Shown one piece after another: positions 15,759 through 26,000 of a DNA stretch of 64,000 nt. Made by a program: the position numbers and the translations under genes. Position 1 is the stretch's first letter; every line of letters begins with the position of its first letter. A model generated the notes under the pieces. It worked only from the letters and a program-made list of their open reading frames with translations, had not been told where the DNA came from and made no database searches. The stretch covers positions 1-64,000 of the forward strand of contig JBCCHB010000001.1 in assembly GCA_039028975.1 (NCBI GenBank), given 5' to 3'. This DNA comes from JAHBNG01 sp039028975. GTDB taxonomy: Bacteria > Chloroflexota > Anaerolineae > Caldilineales > Caldilineaceae.

Positions 15759-18455
15759 TCAATCCGTTGTAGGTACAGAAGGTGGCGGCGCCAACAACCC
15801 CGCTTTGATCCCTGCTCGATCCGAAACCGTGGCCAGATCCAGGCACTGCACCAGCCGCTCGTTGGCGGCAAAGTAGGTGTTGAACTTCTGCATTTGCTCG
15901 AAGTTAATTTGGCGTTCAAAATTAAAACCCCGCTCCTCAGTGAGGATTCCTGCCAGTCTATCGGCAAAATTCTTCCAGGCATATTGACTCTCTAGACTGG
16001 TTGGGACGGGGATATCCTCCAAATGCTCACAAAGTTGTGACATAAAAAGCTGTTTGCGAGTCAGTTCAATAATTTGCGGATAAAATGATGCAGCATATTC
16101 CTCCGCCTGACTCGCAAACAGCTCCCGATATATCTCATCTACCGCCCCAAAAATCGCAGCATATTGCCAAAGATAATGCAGCCCAAAATCGATACCAACG
16201 TCTTTATTTAGGTTATTTGTAAGTTCTCGAGCAAGTGCACGATCTCGAGCGAGTGTACGATCTCGAGCGAGTGCACGATCTCGAGCGAGTGCACGATCTC
16301 GAGCGAGTGCACGAGCCAGAGCGCTATCAATTGGGCTATCAAGCGCAGCTGTAATATCGAGCGGTCTATCGAGTGCACTAGCTAGAGCGATCGCAATATC
16401 GAGTGTTCGCTCTCGAGCGATCGCAATATCGAGTGTTCGCTCTCTCTCTCTCGAACGCTTACGATTGAGAGCGAGAGTGAGATCTCGAACGAATGCAAGA
16501 GCAATATCGAGCTCACGCTCACGCTCACGAGTGAGAGTGCTCGCTAGCTCTCGCTCATGCGCGAGAGCTAGAGCAACAGGAAGATCGAGCTCGCCATTGC
16601 CAGCGAGAGCTAGGGATAAATATGCTAGACGAATCGCTGCAGGCTGCGATTCGTCTCGTACGGTCACTTGTTGCATCTTATCATCTGCCCATACCAGTAA
16701 ATCAACCACTGCAGGCTCCTCCGCAATGGTTCTATTTACCTGCCGCCGCATCTCCGCCACAAAATCATCGCCATCTTCCAATGCGTCTGCAGTCAGCAAA
16801 AATATCTCACGCCAGCGGTTGTCAGTCAAGCGAGTACAAACCAGCGCCTCTACCCTGCCCCGCGCCTCATTCTCCACAATATAACGGGCCGCAAAATACT
16901 CTTGAAAAGTGAGGTGGGCAAAAGAGTAGATGCCCTTGGCCCGCTCCACAAAGATACCGTGCTGGGCTTCAATGGCTTTGAGCACTTGGTAGCCGTCTAT
17001 GCCTCTAGGAATATCGGATAGTCTCCCTAGATAGGCTTCGATAAGCTTGACCAACCGTCTCTGCTCAAAAAAATATTCGTTCTTTTCAAAGGTTTGGGCT
17101 GCAATGGCGGAAAACATCTGCTGCTTGCGGCGGGCTGAGAGGGCTTGGTAGTCGCGCTGAATATCACGGCTGGCATCCCATTTCTTCAGAAGCGCCTCAA
17201 TGGCCTCTTCATAGAGTTCGGCCCGCCGCTTGGGGAATGCCTGGATATCATCAAAGTAGAGGCAGAGCATGCTCAACAGTAGGGGGCTGCGACAGAGTTC
17301 GGCCAAACCTTCATTCTCTTTTTTGGCGATTTCGATTTTGAATAGGTCAAGCTTGTGCGGGAATTGGGCAAACCACTTTTCCGCATAGGTCTCCACCTGT
17401 TTGGGCGTGAAGTCGGCCACCTCCACGTCGTGAAAACCTTGAAAGAGATAGTCGTTGGCGGCAATTCGACAGGTGATGAGACATTGGCACTGGTTATATT
17501 TCTTGGCAAAGCCCTGCAGTAATCGAGTCAACGTGCGTCGCTGCTCGCCCTCTTGGCGCACCTCGTCCAAACCATCAAATAAAATCAGGGCATCGCCGCT
17601 GTTGAGCAGATTTTCAATAAAGGGCTCAGCATTGGGAAAGTGGCAGATCTCAAACTGCTCCAGCAGGTAAGGTATCAACGCCTCTTGGCCCTCTTTGCCG
17701 TGATGGCTGTTGGACCAGTCGTTGAGTGAGACAAAGATGGGTACCTTGGGCAGATAGCCCGCGGCAGCCTGTACCGTGATGTACTTTAGGAAGGTGGTCT
17801 TACCCGCCCCTGGCTTGCCCAAAATGTAGAGGTTGTCCCCTTGGAATACGAGTGAAAAACCGCTTCGTCGCGTGCCAGAATCCCGATCGCCTATGCCGCG
17901 CAACTCACCCGCTTCCATCAATCGCTCAATATCAAAACGGCGCAGGGCCGTCTGCTGATCGAGCACGTAGAGATCCGTAAAGAGAGCAGCAATCAAGACT
18001 TCATCGGGCTTGCCCAACATGCGCTGTTTGCTGTAGAGATCGATCAATCTCGCACGGTACTGATGAGCGGCTTTGTGATAATCAAAGTTAAGGTCATCAC
18101 GTTCTTGCTTGTCAAGGAATTCTTTGGCCCTGGTTCCCGAAAATGATTCAAAGAACCATGCTTGAGCACTTTGTTCTTGGTATTTACGTTCAACAATAGA
18201 GTCTTGGAATCTCTTTAGAGCGGCGTTCGTGGAGCGCTCCTGGAGCGCTCCTTCAAGCAATTGATCTATTTTGTCTTCGCGCTCTGCCCATTCAATCAGG
18301 TTAAACACAAGATCACTGAACGAATTACCTCTTGGAACATCGGCTATTGTAATCTCCAAATGAAAGCGCAGAAGTCGCTCTATCTCGTTTTCAGAGTTGA
18401 ACGCATCCAGAAACGCTGCGTGCATTCGTTGGAGTTCGGTTCCACGTAGTTTCAT
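15759..18455 (-). CDS. EAD1-NACHT STAND NTPase with Arg-rich hexapeptide repeats
   Basis: This 898-residue protein has an N-terminal effector-associated domain 1 (EAD1; residues ~1-90: GTELQRMHAAFLDAFNSENE ... VFNLIEWAERE). A linker helix region (90-200) follows, then a NACHT NTPase with Walker A GKPGAGKTTFL (~211-221) and Walker B ILFDGLDEV (~286-294). Further on come the sensor/winged-helix segments (CLITCRIAAND, LCRSPLLLSMLCLYF, FAHLTFQEYFAARYI). Residues ~618-745 are a low-complexity array of Leu/Ala/Arg/Asp with a core of ALARDR units. A helical C-terminus ends the protein. EAD1-NACHT proteins are known from bacterial conflict and signalling systems in which EAD1 recruits an effector carrying a matching EAD. 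No such effector is in this window. It is cytoplasmic, with no membrane segment and no strong Shine-Dalgarno. Confidence 0.88.
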   Translation of the reverse strand: MKLRGTELQRMHAAFLDAFNSENEIERLLRFHLEITIADVPRGNSFSDLVFNLIEWAEREDKIDQLLEGALQERSTNAALKRFQDSIVERKYQEQSAQAWFFESFSGTRAKEFLDKQERDDLNFDYHKAAHQYRARLIDLYSKQRMLGKPDEVLIAALFTDLYVLDQQTALRRFDIERLMEAGELRGIGDRDSGTRRSGFSLVFQGDNLYILGKPGAGKTTFLKYITVQAAAGYLPKVPIFVSLNDWSNSHHGKEGQEALIPYLLEQFEICHFPNAEPFIENLLNSGDALILFDGLDEVRQEGEQRRTLTRLLQGFAKKYNQCQCLITCRIAANDYLFQGFHDVEVADFTPKQVETYAEKWFAQFPHKLDLFKIEIAKKENEGLAELCRSPLLLSMLCLYFDDIQAFPKRRAELYEEAIEALLKKWDASRDIQRDYQALSARRKQQMFSAIAAQTFEKNEYFFEQRRLVKLIEAYLGRLSDIPRGIDGYQVLKAIEAQHGIFVERAKGIYSFAHLTFQEYFAARYIVENEARGRVEALVCTRLTDNRWREIFLLTADALEDGDDFVAEMRRQVNRTIAEEPAVVDLLVWADDKMQQVTVRDESQPAAIRLAYLSLALAGNGELDLPVALALAHERELASTLTRERERELDIALAFVRDLTLALNRKRSRERERTLDIAIARERTLDIAIALASALDRPLDITAALDSPIDSALARALARDRALARDRALARDRTLARDRALARELTNNLNKDVGIDFGLHYLWQYAAIFGAVDEIYRELFASQAEEYAASFYPQIIELTRKQLFMSQLCEHLEDIPVPTSLESQYAWKNFADRLAGILTEERGFNFERQINFEQMQKFNTYFAANERLVQCLDLATVSDRAGIKAGLLAPPPSVPTTD
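16225..16320. repeat. In-frame 18-bp tandem repeat inside the NACHT gene
   Basis: About five units of GATCTCGAGCGAGTGCAC (plus-strand phase) encode the hexapeptide ALARDR on the minus strand. Related but diverged units (AATATCGAGTGTTCGCTCT twice, 16380-16445) encode LDIAIARERT-type repeats. The near-identity at DNA level suggests recent unit expansion or contraction. Confidence 0.85.
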
Positions 18456-18673
18456 GATTCGTAGGTAGGCTACCGGAGGGACGTTATTCTTCGGCGCTTG
18501 GGTGCTGATGGTCAGGTCGGTATGTTTGCCAGTACTGTTTCTGGCAACTCTTTACTGATTACCTAATCTCAGTAGTTCACGATTTCGGTGGAGGAGGCGT
18601 TCTCTTACGCCGGACTTCTCGAGGCAGATCCGCATTAGAGAATGCTCATTCCACGGAAACAAGTAAGGCTATA

Positions 18674-18773
18674 CCACAAAAATAATTACCCATAATCTGC
18701 TCAGTTAGCACGCCCTCGTGCGGAGTGCATCGGCACGAGGGCGTGCCTACTAAACGGGTATTTTATTCTGTGG
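18674..18773. mobile_element. Palindromic MITE-like element
   Basis: This is a 100-bp imperfect palindrome. The central perfect 14-bp arms are GCACGCCCTCGTGC (18708-18721) and its reverse complement (18733-18746). Similarity continues outward through TAG, ACCC and AATAA to CCACA/TGTGG ends. CATTCCAC/GTGGAATG lie just outside on the left and at the right edge. Relatives of the core occur near 32459 and 63545. The rest of 18456-18810 has no gene. Confidence 0.65.
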
Positions 18774-18810
18774 AATGGCCTAACTTTCGTGAACGACTGG
18801 ATCTTATCAG

Positions 18811-18930
18811 TCATGCAGCTGTAAGACCACTAACTAGAGTATAACATTGCCCAGCAGCAAATGAGGAATCGTCGGACGCCAGCCACACAGCCAATTTCGC
18901 TACGTCGTCAGGGCTGCCTAAGCCTCTACG
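18811..18930 (-). pseudogene. C-terminal remnant of a short-chain dehydrogenase (SDR)
   Basis: Read on the minus strand, this 40-codon segment gives RRGLGSPDDVAKLAVWLASD followed by DSSFAAGQCYTLVSGLTAA and a stop at 18811. This is the conserved SDR C-terminus (pattern GxPxDVAxLAxxLASDxxSFxxGQ). No upstream SDR sequence with a Rossmann motif is present, so only the 3' end survives next to the palindromic element. Confidence 0.75.
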
Positions 18931-18960
18931 GAGTGACAGACGAGTGCGTTTGAAAAATTG

Positions 18961-18969
18961 TGCTATAAT
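18961..18969 (+). promoter_or_regulatory. Extended -10 promoter of the toxin-antitoxin operon
   Basis: TGCTATAAT is a perfect extended -10 (TGnTATAAT) 48 nt before the antitoxin ATG. The -35 region is poor, as expected for an extended -10 promoter. A GGAGG site at about 19002 serves the ATG at 19017. Confidence 0.6.
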
Positions 18970-19016
18970 GCCACTAAGCTGATTGCAGATTTCTCAATGC
19001 GGGAGGACTAAACCAT

Positions 19017-19298
19017 ATGCAAAATTATACAATCGAGGTTTCTGGTCCCATATATCACCAGTTAATTCAACAAGCCAGCAACCAAAATAGCAGCATGGAC
19101 AATCTGCTAGAGCAACTGCTTGCATTTGCACCGTTGATCTGGCCAGAAACAGATGATACGACGACTGAAAACGCTTTGATGGCCGTTCACAGACTATCTA
19201 TGATCTTCGTAGACATTGAAGTTGATCATATCGACGAAATATTGGACGATCCGATGATTGAATTGGCAAACGCGGATCTAGGTATTGAAGCATTATGA
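19017..19298 (+). CDS. Putative antitoxin of a PIN toxin pair
   Basis: This 93-residue acidic protein, first of a two-gene module, begins MQNYTIEVSGPIYHQLIQQA, reminiscent of ribbon-helix-helix-like antitoxin N-termini. The rest (VHRLSMIFVDIEVDHIDEIL, DDPMIELANADLGIEAL) has no family I recognise. The ribosome-binding site GGAGG is well placed. Its last codons overlap the PIN gene start by 4 nt (ATGA at 19295-19298), the usual sign of a translationally coupled toxin-antitoxin operon. The antitoxin role is inferred from this context. Confidence 0.7.
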   Translation: MQNYTIEVSGPIYHQLIQQASNQNSSMDNLLEQLLAFAPLIWPETDDTTTENALMAVHRLSMIFVDIEVDHIDEILDDPMIELANADLGIEAL

Positions 19299-19804
19299 GT
19301 CGTTCTGTTGCTCAAATACCTGACAATGTGGGTGTAATGCTTGATGCAAATATTATCGTATACGCGCTCACTCCAAATGCGAGGTATCACATATCCTGCC
19401 GGCAGTTGCTAGAGCGGGGTGCGAAGCGCAAAGTAAAGTTGCATATAGTCGTTAATACTGCTGCTGATGTGATTCATAGAGCAATGGTATTGGAGTTGGT
19501 GAGTAGTGGGCAATTCGAAACATCCGCAGATGCGGTACGACATTTAAAGCAAACCCAGGAAACGGTCAAACAATTGCACCGATATAGGACTATTCTGGGT
19601 GATTTGGTTCAAGCTCGCATTAACATTCTTCCACTGACCTATCGAGATTTACACGCTAGTAAACAATATCGAGATGATTATGGCTTGATGGTCAATGACT
19701 CGTTGATTGTGGCAGTAATGAATCGAGAAAAGATCCAGCACATTGCTACAAATGATGCCGACTTCGAAAGAATCCCGAACATAGCTGTTCGAACTCCTCT
19801 TTGA
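19295..19804 (+). CDS. PIN domain protein (VapC-like toxin)
   Basis: This 169-residue protein has a PIN-like RNase fold. The first catalytic Asp is in GVMLDANIIVYALTPN, later acidic residues in GLMVNDSLIVAVM, and the C-terminal Asp pair in IATNDADFERI. PIN toxins are Mg-dependent endoribonucleases that cleave tRNA or rRNA. The central segment (residues 60-110) is longer than in classical VapC, and the pair therefore sits in a less-studied branch. It overlaps the putative antitoxin by 4 nt. Confidence 0.83.
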   Translation: MSRSVAQIPDNVGVMLDANIIVYALTPNARYHISCRQLLERGAKRKVKLHIVVNTAADVIHRAMVLELVSSGQFETSADAVRHLKQTQETVKQLHRYRTILGDLVQARINILPLTYRDLHASKQYRDDYGLMVNDSLIVAVMNREKIQHIATNDADFERIPNIAVRTPL

Positions 19805-19853
19805 AGACAAAGGGATTCCTTATACAGATAGCATGTTTACTGTAATGTTAACC

Positions 19854-19920
19854 GTAGCCCGTCTTTTTAGGACGAGGTAGATGGGTAGCTCAAGAACCCC
19901 ACCCTACAAGGATGGGCTAC
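19854..19920. repeat. Inverted repeat GTAGCCCGTC ... GATGGGCTAC
   Basis: The arms GTAGCCCGTC (19854-19863) and GATGGGCTAC (19911-19920) pair with one mismatch, and the unit resembles the sequence at 146-164. It lies 50 bp after the PIN toxin gene and could fold in its transcript. The flank to 20053 holds nothing else. Confidence 0.55.
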
Positions 19921-20053
19921 AAGCTTCACTACAAGCTTACTATAGAATTCCCATCTATCTGTGTAGCTATTTACGCCTGAGTGTACTAGGTGACCAGGTT
20001 TGCCACGTCCTCAGGCGGTCCGTAGGTAAACATCGTGTAAAGATTGGTACCCA

Positions 20054-23000
20054 TCATTGCTCAATCAGCAGAGGCAGATAGAGTTGCTGAACCGGGGAAT
20101 CTGGTTCAGGCACTTCGTCGAGAGCGGTGGGTGCCGCAGGATCCAGGAAGTCGGGAATCCCGTTATCGTTCGAATCTTCAACACCCTCTACATTGTCCGG
20201 GACACCGTCGCTATCCTGGTCATCGTTTTCAGTGGAGACTTGTACCTCTACCCCAGGGATAACGGCGCGGACAACAATCGTTTGCTGTGATCCGGTCTGC
20301 ATTGCTACGGTTTCCGCTGCATCTACCGTCAAATCGGCCGTTTCCGCGGTCCATGTAACCGTACTTGAACTACCTACAGAGAGGGGCGTCCTGACGAGTT
20401 CTCCTAATTCAACAGTGGTCACACTTTGGCCAGGGTCAAGCCTAAATACCTTGTCTTCGAAGATGTTGCCTAGCTTGCTGTCGGTTAGGCTATGCTGAAC
20501 CAGCGGTATATCTCCCGTGTTCGAAATCGTGTAACAGTAGCTAACAGTGGTATCTACGGGCACCTTGATTATTTCCCCGGTACCGCACGCTGGCGCGTAC
20601 CCATCAATCCCAACAGTGTAGTTAAGGGAGATAGCGACGTTAACAAGGGAAACGGATGCTTCTGTCGTGGCTGTAACGACTGTACCCAATGGGGACGTTC
20701 CCGTGACGACAACAGTCGTGACTAATGGACCTGGCAATTCGCTGGCTTGTACTGTGGCTTTCACCCTACCTATTGTGCTTTCGCCAGGGCGCAGTAGTGT
20801 GGTGGCTAGATTGATGAGTCCAAACTTACTATCTTTTGCCACGATATTGGTCAGTGATATTTTGCCACTATTGGTAATATGATACCGATAAGTGAGTTCG
20901 TCTCCAATGTTGGCAACGCTTACGTTGACCTCGTGACCTACGGATAGAGCCGGAATATTGCTCTCAGTTGGCTGTTGTGTGCTGATAATGAGTGGATTTT
21001 GGTTGCGTTGGGTATATCGCTCAATCACATTATCTTCGTTGCCAGTGGCTGGTGGTAGAATGTAAAGGCGGCTGCGGACAACGGCCGTATTCTCTATCTG
21101 ACCCGTAACCAAATAGCCGATCTCACCATATCGTTGGCCATCACCTGTATCGGTTAAAGATATTTCAGCATTGTCTTTGTAATATGTAGTTGGCTCGGTT
21201 CCAATAGGGCTTGGGTCAGTAAAATAGACCAAGCGTCCTGTCGAATGGCTGAGCTGGAATGGTTGGCTTAGTAATGTATCGACTCCCGCATCTGGATTGC
21301 CGTCTATAGCGACACCCCCAGGTACATTGTTGTTGTATAGTGTGCCAACACCAAGATCTTGACTAAAGTCTGTACTCTCTAGATAACGAACAGTTGCGTC
21401 TGACAAAGCTAAGTGACTCTCGACTTGGAGCTGTGTACCGTAGCCAAAATAACGGATATTGAAGTGGCTTGCATATTCACCGTTTATACCTGTTAATGTA
21501 AAGAGCTCCTGCAGAATCACCCTAACGGGGCCATCTTTGAGTACCTTAATGACCTTGTTTCCCAAGAGGTCATTTTCAGTGATGATCTGGGGTTGGGATC
21601 CATTTCCATTCACCTCAATACGGCGCTTCGATCGATCCAGTACGTTCTGATCACTTTGGTTTAGGTAAAGTGCCTCAAATCCAGCGAAATCGGCAGCAAT
21701 TTTTAGCGAATAGTTGCTCGCGGAAACTGTACCTGTATCGGCGTGATAATCAATATAGTTCTGATTGTCATTCTGAGGCATCTTTGTCGATGTGCCGACA
21801 TAGACCCAACCCTTTTGGGTGACATTCACCGGGTCCGTAATTTCAACTGCATAGAAGCCGGGGTTTAATGGAATGTTAGCCAGTGCGTTTTCAGGAGCTT
21901 GCATACCCAAGTCGCTTGCCATAAAAACCAGTTCATCTTCTTGATCGAATATCTTATTATCTACAGATGTGTAAACACCGGTTGCGGTTAACTCATCAAC
22001 CTGCGAAGGTATAGGGTCACTCCACTCCCCGTTTGTATAGACATAGACAAAAATTGCGTCCGATTCCTCATCAACTAGTCCTGAAAGATCGGCACCCTTC
22101 AGAACGACTGGATCTAGAGGCTGCTCCGGCGTTGCATCGGCATTCAACATGCCTTGAATTTCAAAAGTAAATGGACTATGGGCTACATCACTGCTAGAGA
22201 TGGTGACAGTTGCGCTCCGAATACCTATTGCAGACGGCGCGAAGGTTATGTCAAAAGTACTCGATCCACCGGCGGCTATATTGCTGGCTGGGAGACTTGT
22301 TAGCAAGAATTCGCTAGCATGGGGACCGCTAATGGTTGGTGAACTGAGGGTCAGCGAGGTATTGCCTATGTTGTGGATTGTAAAGGTCCGTACGATCTGC
22401 TCACCGTGCATATTGACACCGCCAAAGTCGGTGTGGTCTGCTAGCTCGGGCGTGTTGTCGTTATTGACAATCTCAACGCTGTTCCCACTGATTCTTATTT
22501 CTGCAACTAACTCGGGGACGATCTCATCAGCACCAATTTCTCGCCTTCCTTGCTGTGGACGCGCCTCACCGTCAATGTCCAGCGAGAAGATCATGTTTGT
22601 GTCCGACCCGTTGTTGATGGCCAAAGAGCCACTATCGCGATGCAGATGGTAACCATCGGTCAGGAAGCCAGGGTCGCCACAGAGGTTGCCCTTGTCTCCA
22701 GCTGGGCAGGGATTCTGGGCCGTGCTCTGAGCGTTGCCTGTGTCGACGAGCCCCGATCCCGCGGTCACCCAGTGGGTCTGGTTGTTGTACCAGAGGGTGT
22801 GGGTCAGGGTTGCGGTGCTGCCTCCACTGACTCGGACGCCCACAGGCTGATTAGCCAAAATGGTGTTGACCAAGGTAACGTTGCTCTGCTCGGTCCCAAA
22901 CGTCTCTATCACGATGCCGCTGCCGTCGCCGCCCGTGTTCTGGGCAATGGTAAAGTTCTCCAGCAGCGGAGATGAACCTTCTATATAGATGCCAGCCCCA

Positions 23001-26000
23001 ACATTATCGGTACGGTTTTGGATAATGGCGTTGGCCCCCAACTGGGCGTTGCTGCGGTTAACGATGGCCATGCCGCCCCCTTTTTGCCCGGCTTGGTTGG
23101 CGCGCAAGAGGTTGCTGGTGATGGCGGATGCGTTGCTCTCGTCCAGATAGAGGCCGCCGCCTATGTTGCCCGCTGTGTTGGTCAGAATCTGGTGGCCACG
23201 TAGCTTAAGGTCACTTAGACGAACATAGATGCCGCCGCCATTTTGGCTGGCCTCGTTCTCATGGACGGCCACATTCTCGGTCACCTCTACCTTGTCCGAG
23301 CGCAGCACGTAGATGCCGCCGCCGCTGCTGGCCTGGTTGAGGCGTATGCTATCCTGTTTCAGTTGGGCGTTGCTTTCGTCCAAAAAGAGGCCGCCGCCAA
23401 AGAGGGCTGCTCGGTTGTCGTGGACTTGGTTGGCCTCTAGCGTTGGCTGACTCAGACGGATATACAAACCACCACCGCTGCCGCCACTGGTCGTGTTGGC
23501 TAGAATCTGGTTTGATTTTAGGGTGGCGTCGCTCAGTTTTAGGTAGAGTCCACCGCCGTCGGTTGTGGCCTGATTGGCGCGCAGCAGGTTCTTTTCTAAA
23601 ATACTGCTGCTTTGATAGATGAATACCCCTCCTCCCGTTGCTGCCGAATTGGTCACTACCGTATTTGCCGTTATGGGAACTGCAGCGTTTGCTAGATAGA
23701 ATCCACCGCCACCATCGTTGGTGCCGGAGCCGCTGGCCCTATTCTGGGAGACGAAGTTGCCTCTGATGGTGGCCGCGTCGGACGTGTTGTCCAGGTAGAT
23801 CCCAGCCCCAGAGAGTGCCTGATTGCTGGAGATCGTATTGGAGATGAGGCTGGTTTCGGTGACGCTGATGAAGATCCCGCCGCCTTGGGAGGCCGAGTTT
23901 TCGCGTACCGTATTTAGCTGAATCTGGGACTTATCATTTTGCACGTAGAGACCACCACCGCGTGTCGCGCTATTGGAGACAATCTCATTGAAGCCAACAA
24001 TGGCGACGGCTGCGGTTTCCGTCAACTCGTCCTTGCCGTCAATGTAGAGGCCGCCCCCATTCTCGGCCCTGTTACCAGTGATGTTGTTCTTCTCCAGGGT
24101 GGCCGGGCTGGCCAGCAGGTAGAGCGCGCCACCATTTTGAGTACCCCCATCGCCGTTGTTGATCAGGGTATTCTGCGTCAGCTTGGTTTCGCTCTTCTCC
24201 AAAAAGATGCCAGCACCTTCTGGGGCCACGTTCTTCTCTACCTGGATATTGTGTATTTTTTTGATGGGACTGTTAAAGAGGTAGATGGCACCACCCCGCT
24301 CGGTTGCACTGTTGTCTCGAAAAGTGAGGTTTTCGAGGGTCATGCTGATGACGTTGTGCAGATAGAGTGCGCCCCCATAGTCAGCTTGGCTGCCGGAGAC
24401 AGTCACATCGGTGATGGTAGGTGATGCGCCAAAAACGTAAATGGCCCCGCCGCCATCTTTGCCACCGTTGTCTGCCCCCTTCAGCCCCAATGCGTTGCCC
24501 CCCTGCAGCTGCAAACCCGAAAGGGTGGGCTTTGTTTCGCCACCAGTAATATAGAAGACCCGTCCGCCGTCGCCGGCATTGAGAATGGTCGGATTGATAT
24601 CTGGGAAGGGATCCTCCCAATCGTGGAGGGTGTAGAGACCCTCGGTCAATGAATTGTCGTTGGTAAAGCGGTAGTAGCCACCCTGGATGGTGACTGATTT
24701 GTCCAGATAGCCAATCTGTCTTTGGCCGTTGCGTTCGAGAATGACTGTATAGTCACCGCCGGCCATCTTGATCAGGTCACCATCCAGTGCCGCGTCGATG
24801 GCATCTTGCAGCTGACCACATGGATTTTCAAAGTCTGCACAGGGCGGGGAGCCATTGCCACCTGGGGCAACATAGCGTACCTGGGTTGCTGGTGTGTATT
24901 CATCAGCACCCAAATCATCGATTTGGGCGATTCCGCCCTCTGGTTGGACAATCTCGCCATCGATATCAAGCGTTCGCTGGAAATTAATGCCAGCATTATA
25001 AGCTGCCGAAACCTGTTTGATGTGATAGCCATCGGCCTTAAATGCAGGATCTCCCTCAATCCATTCTGCGTCCGATACGTTACCAACACCTCGGCTACCG
25101 TTTTGGTACCAAAGAGTACGCTCAAGGTCAACTTCGGCTTGGCCTGTTGTTTGGATCGCTTCTCCCTGATGAAAGGCGATGATCGAATTTGTAAATGCTA
25201 ACTTACCCATGTTGTGGACAAAAATGGCCGGGCCGCTAACGTTATGCGCGATGGTGTTGTTGATCAATGGTACCTCGTTCTGCACATCATGAGCATACAT
25301 TGCACTGCCTTCTGCGGCTCTGTTAAAGGCAAATACATTGCCATTAATACCGTTTTGTGCGTTGTTGGCTGGACGAAAAAGGTGAAGACCGCCGCCCTGG
25401 CCACCAGATTCATGTTGGGCATAGAAGTTGTTGAGGATGCGGTTATTCTGAATGGACAGATTGCTCTTTTGGATATAGAGTCCTCCGCCGCCCGTCTTGA
25501 CATGCAGATCGGCATCCCCCATATAGATAAGCCTCCCTGTAGTCTGATTTTCGGTAATGAGGTTTTGAGAAACAGTACCTGCACTGCTGTGGGCAAAGAT
25601 GCCACCGCCTATCTCAGATTGATTTTGGCTTATTGTGCAGTTAGTCAGGGTATTTTTGCCTTGTTCTATGAAGAGGCCGCCACCGCCACCGCGCGAAAGC
25701 CAGCGCGCAAAGTCATCATGGCTGATCACAAATGGTGAACCGCTGGCTTGATTATTTTGGATAAGGCAGCTATCTCCACCGATGCCCTGAATGATTGTGC
25801 GGCTATTATCTAGGAAGTAGCCGCCTCCCGCTTTTGCCTGGTTGTTGCGAACAATCGTATCGATCAAACGCGGGCTAGCCTGGTAAACATAGATGCCTCC
25901 CCCTAACTGGCCAGCACGATTATTCTCTACACGACTATTTTGGATTATGGCTGGGGTGTCCGCGTGAATGTAGAGACCACCTCCGTGATCTGGGCTATTG

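Noticed and set aside
16225..16320. CRISPR-like array of 18-bp units
   Set aside because: Units are in-frame coding repeats without spacers, inside the NACHT gene; no cas genes are present.
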